DNA of 14,186 nt. Origin: Smittium mucronatum. Lineage: Eukaryota > Kickxellomycota > Harpellomycetes > Harpellales > Legeriomycetaceae. The DNA is taken from positions 1 through 14,186 of the forward strand of contig LSSL01004802.1 of the NCBI GenBank assembly GCA_001953115.1, in the 5' to 3' direction. Shown piece by piece: positions 13,053 through 14,186 of this stretch. The first letter of the stretch is position 1. The number at the start of each line of letters is the position of its first letter. Position numbers and translations under genes: made by a program. A model generated the notes under the pieces. It was not told where the DNA came from. It searched no databases and saw nothing but the letters and a program-made list of their open reading frames with translations.

Positions 13053-13452
13053 TCTTTCGATAACATATTGAGCCTGTGGGTGCATCTACCATTTTCTTAT
13101 AAAAAATTCATTGAAAAAGTTCTGGATTATATAAATATCCCTTATTATTGGGGCTTTTTTCAATTTATTCATCCCATTTACGAACTAAATAACATCATCC
13201 ATGATATGATACCAGTAATCAAACCTCAAAATCTTGGAATCAAAGTTTTGAAATTAAAAAGAAATTTGTCGCAAATTATCAGCCACTAATAATTCGAAAT
13301 CTATTACAAATTTTCTTTTTTCTGCTTCTTGTTTTGCATCGCTCAAAGCCCATTAATTTGATTCTGTATTTTCATTCTTTAAAATATCAAAAACCAATGG
13401 CAATAATTATTTTCAAGATCTGTAGCAATAAAATCTAAAACTGGGTTAACAA
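13053..13452. other. Transition zone of intermediate composition, no assignable gene
   Basis: G+C rises to roughly 25-33% line by line. A plus-strand frame of 79 codons (13053-13289) contains YKKFIEKVLDYINIPYYW but has no ATG in its first part and no family I recognise. The minus strand over the same bases is also partly open. It may be an older element fragment or a relic of the adjacent element's surroundings. Chance explains the frame length. Confidence 0.4.
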
Positions 13453-13492
13453 TTGAAGACTGTTTGAGGTACCGAAGGTCCCGAAAACGATT
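13453..13492 (+). repeat. Inverted repeat, left arm (40 nt)
   Basis: This 40-nt arm is complementary to 13675-13714 at 38 of 40 positions, by direct reading. The mismatches are at 13462 and 13470. Its core is ACCGAAGGTCCCGAAAACG, far richer in G+C than the surroundings. Complementarity stops abruptly outside the arm. Inside, pairing breaks after CGATT, but a 7-nt CCGCATT near 13511 finds its complement near 13658-13664, so the ancestral arm may have been longer with an indel. It is probably a terminal or internal complementary repeat of the recombinase element. Confidence 0.85.
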
Positions 13493-13674
13493 GGTGGTAG
13501 GCCGTTCAGGCCGCATTTGCACTTTATTAGTAGATAGTAAACGTAGATAAGAGAAATAAATAAATAAAATAAGATAGTATAAATTGTTCCTAGTAGACCC
13601 TGTGGCATAATCAGTCATTTTTAAAGTTAATAATTTGTTTAGCGATTTTTTGAGGGAATGCGGAGGGTGGGTAT
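13493..13674. other. Spacer between the inverted repeat arms
   Basis: The 182-nt spacer is mixed. G+C-rich edges (GGTGGTAGGCCGTTCAGGCC at the left, GCGGAGGGTGGG at the right) flank an AT-rich middle with an AAAT run at about 13554-13572. A TTTTTTGAGGGA string at 13646-13657 echoes the TTTGAGG part of the left arm and may be a further decayed copy. An open frame from an ATG at 13618 on the minus strand crosses the spacer and left arm for 79 codons; I do not treat it as a gene. Confidence 0.5.
13523..13528 (-). promoter_or_regulatory. Candidate polyadenylation signal (AATAAA) for the recombinase transcript
   Basis: Read on the minus strand this is AATAAA, 200 nt past the recombinase stop codon. 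A transcript ending here would carry the right repeat arm in its 3' end but not the left one. The hexamer is common in DNA this rich in A and T, so support rests on position only. Confidence 0.25.
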
Positions 13675-13714
13675 AATCGTTTTCGGGACCTTCGGTCCCT
13701 CAAAAAGTCTTCAA
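13675..13714 (-). repeat. Inverted repeat, right arm (40 nt), with an internal hairpin
   Basis: This is the partner of 13453-13492, separated from it by 182 nt and lying 13 nt beyond the recombinase stop codon. Its own core, GGGACC-TTC-GGTCCC (13685-13699), is a perfect 6-bp inverted repeat around three bases. In the left arm the same core has one changed base, which breaks one pair. A short dyad of this kind is compatible with paired recombinase-binding sites around a small spacer, but no function can be shown from sequence alone. Confidence 0.85.
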
Positions 13715-13727
13715 CTATTCTTCATAT

Positions 13728-14186
13728 TCATTCGAACAGTCTAGACTGTTCTTCTGGACCGAAGTTCCCTTTAACGATTGGTGTGTTTGTAGTTTGAAAT
13801 ATCGCTAGAGTGGAGGTGGTTATTATTTCCTCGGTTGGTTTGAAATAATATTTCTTGAACGTATTGGGTGTGCTCCAAACAGCTTGCCTCAATATATTCT
13901 CTAGTTTTATCCCTGATAAAAACGCCTTTGTTGCGGATACTCCTCTAGTACTATGGGCAGTTTCTGTTGACCCAATACTTAATAGAGCATTTTTAATCCA
14001 TCTGGATATAGTGTCATTCGACGCGGGCTTTATTTTTGAAACGAAGACAAAAAATTTGGTATCAAGGAACTTCCCTTCTGCGTAAGTAGCCGTTAGTTTA
14101 AGGTAAAGCTCCAGTGTTTTTACAGGGCAAATATTTTCTTCCCCTTCTAATGGGACCAACCAAATATATTTCGGTGTTTTGTTTTT
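13728..14186 (-). CDS. Tyrosine recombinase (phage-integrase family), C-terminal catalytic part, partial at the window edge
   Basis: The frame is open from the right edge to a TGA at 13728-13730, giving 152 visible residues; the N-terminal part lies outside the window. A TTG at 14157-14159 is not a real start, because the frame reads on upstream through KNKTPKYIW. Numbering from the edge, a CPVKTLELYL segment (about 20-29) resembles the helix that follows the beta-hairpin in this family. FVFVSKIKP and TISRWIKNAL follow at about 46-68. The catalytic box AHSTRG carries His78 and Arg81, AVWS carries Trp104 at the His/Trp position, and TFKKYYFKP carries the likely nucleophile Tyr114 (Tyr113 is adjacent). 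The first catalytic Arg would lie upstream. The wording of these blocks matches YR proteins of animal DIRS/Ngaro-type elements, which cut and rejoin DNA through a 3'-phosphotyrosine; the match is from memory, not a search. G+C is about 35-40%, against about 20% in the flank. No stop or frameshift is visible, so the copy may be young. Class and activity are inferred. Confidence 0.86.
   Translation of the reverse strand, partial: KNKTPKYIWLVPLEGEENICPVKTLELYLKLTATYAEGKFLDTKFFVFVSKIKPASNDTISRWIKNALLSIGSTETAHSTRGVSATKAFLSGIKLENILRQAVWSTPNTFKKYYFKPTEEIITTSTLAIFQTTNTPIVKGNFGPEEQSRLFE
13734..13751. repeat. 18-bp perfect palindrome at the recombinase C-terminus
   Basis: GAACAGTCTAGACTGTTC is its own reverse complement over all 18 bases, with no spacer. 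On the minus strand it encodes EQSRLF, ending one codon before the TGA. It sits between the right repeat arm and the third motif copy. It could be a recombinase or protein-binding dyad, or simply part of the terminal structure. Confidence 0.9.
13756..13783 (+). repeat. Third, diverged copy of the repeat motif, inside the recombinase coding end
   Basis: GGACCGAAGTTCCC followed by AACGATTGGTG matches the left arm and its inner flank (about 13468-13496) in direct orientation, with several substitutions in the middle and one base absent. Read on the minus strand it encodes PIVKGNFGP near the C-terminus of the recombinase. The left arm read in the matching register gives PIVFGTFGT. The repeat therefore either overlaps the coding end by design, or arose by duplication of that coding end. 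Confidence 0.65.

Larger units (their letters stand above)
13453..14186 (-). mobile_element. 3' end of a tyrosine-recombinase mobile element (DIRS/Ngaro/PAT-like or Crypton-like), truncated by the window
   Basis: The right end combines a tyrosine-recombinase gene with a cluster of repeated and inverted motifs just downstream of its stop codon, and with a rise in G+C. DIRS elements carry terminal and internal complementary repeats, and Ngaro/PAT elements carry split direct repeats, in each case next to the YR gene. Here both direct (13756-13783 versus 13465-13497) and inverted (13675-13714 versus 13453-13492) copies are present, so the sequence does not choose between these classes. The outer boundary is set provisionally at the outer edge of the distal repeat arm. 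No target-site duplication is visible, as expected for YR elements. The reverse transcriptase/RNase H or other genes that would classify it must lie beyond the window. A Crypton-like DNA element, or a solo YR gene, is the alternative. Confidence 0.6.

Noticed and set aside
13053..13289. Plus-strand frame of up to 79 codons, with partly open frames on the minus strand (13253 down to about 13035, interrupted by two TAG codons)
   Set aside because: No family recognised and no ATG near the beginning. A few frames this long are expected in 14 kb of this composition.
13379..13618. 79-codon minus-strand frame with an ATG, crossing the left repeat arm
   Set aside because: It covers the repeat spacer and one arm, shows no recognisable domain, and its length is not unusual by chance. 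The coding-like register of the arm (PIVFGTFG) is in a different frame.
13855..14085. 76-codon plus-strand frame opposite the recombinase
   Set aside because: It lies entirely on the opposite strand of the recombinase coding region, and the catalytic motifs on the minus strand explain the sequence.

Overview
The window is about 14 kb of extremely AT-rich DNA. Sample lines from the first 13 kb count at roughly 17-22% G+C. Reading frames are short and broken on both strands, and there is no bacterial-style gene packing. This fits intergenic or intronic DNA of a eukaryote with a very AT-rich genome; an AT-rich arthropod is my best guess. No host gene was identified that would fix the species. 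I saw no tRNA, rRNA, CRISPR array, telomeric repeat or clear satellite.

Positions 1 to about 13,000 hold no convincing gene. They contain homopolymer runs and several small perfect or compound hairpins (202-222, 4432-4462, 8601-8675, 9313-9359, 10610-10637). There is a strongly strand-asymmetric, G-depleted block (about 3361-3780). Two weak exon-like pieces occur: a start codon running into a consensus donor at 5207-5274 (+), and a Cys-x2-Cys fragment behind an acceptor-like tract at about 5640-5830 (-).

From about 13,000 the composition changes, and from about 13,450 to the right edge it is clearly different (about 35-40% G+C in the coding part). This end carries the one solid gene: the C-terminal catalytic part of a tyrosine recombinase on the minus strand (13728-14186). 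It is uninterrupted and runs off the window edge. It looks like the recombinases of animal DIRS/Ngaro/PAT-type retroelements or of related YR elements, with H-x-x-R, a Trp at the third catalytic position, and a C-terminal Tyr. Downstream of its stop lie a 40-nt inverted repeat pair (13453-13492 and 13675-13714, 38/40 complementary), a third direct copy of the same motif inside the last codons of the gene (13756-13783), and an 18-bp perfect palindrome that overlaps the final codons (13734-13751).

The simplest reading is the 3' terminus of a tyrosine-recombinase mobile element inserted into AT-rich host DNA. The recombinase would be the integration enzyme, and the clustered motif copies are candidate recombinase sites or terminal/internal complementary repeats. 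The reverse transcriptase, gag or other genes that would decide the class would lie beyond position 14186, outside the window.
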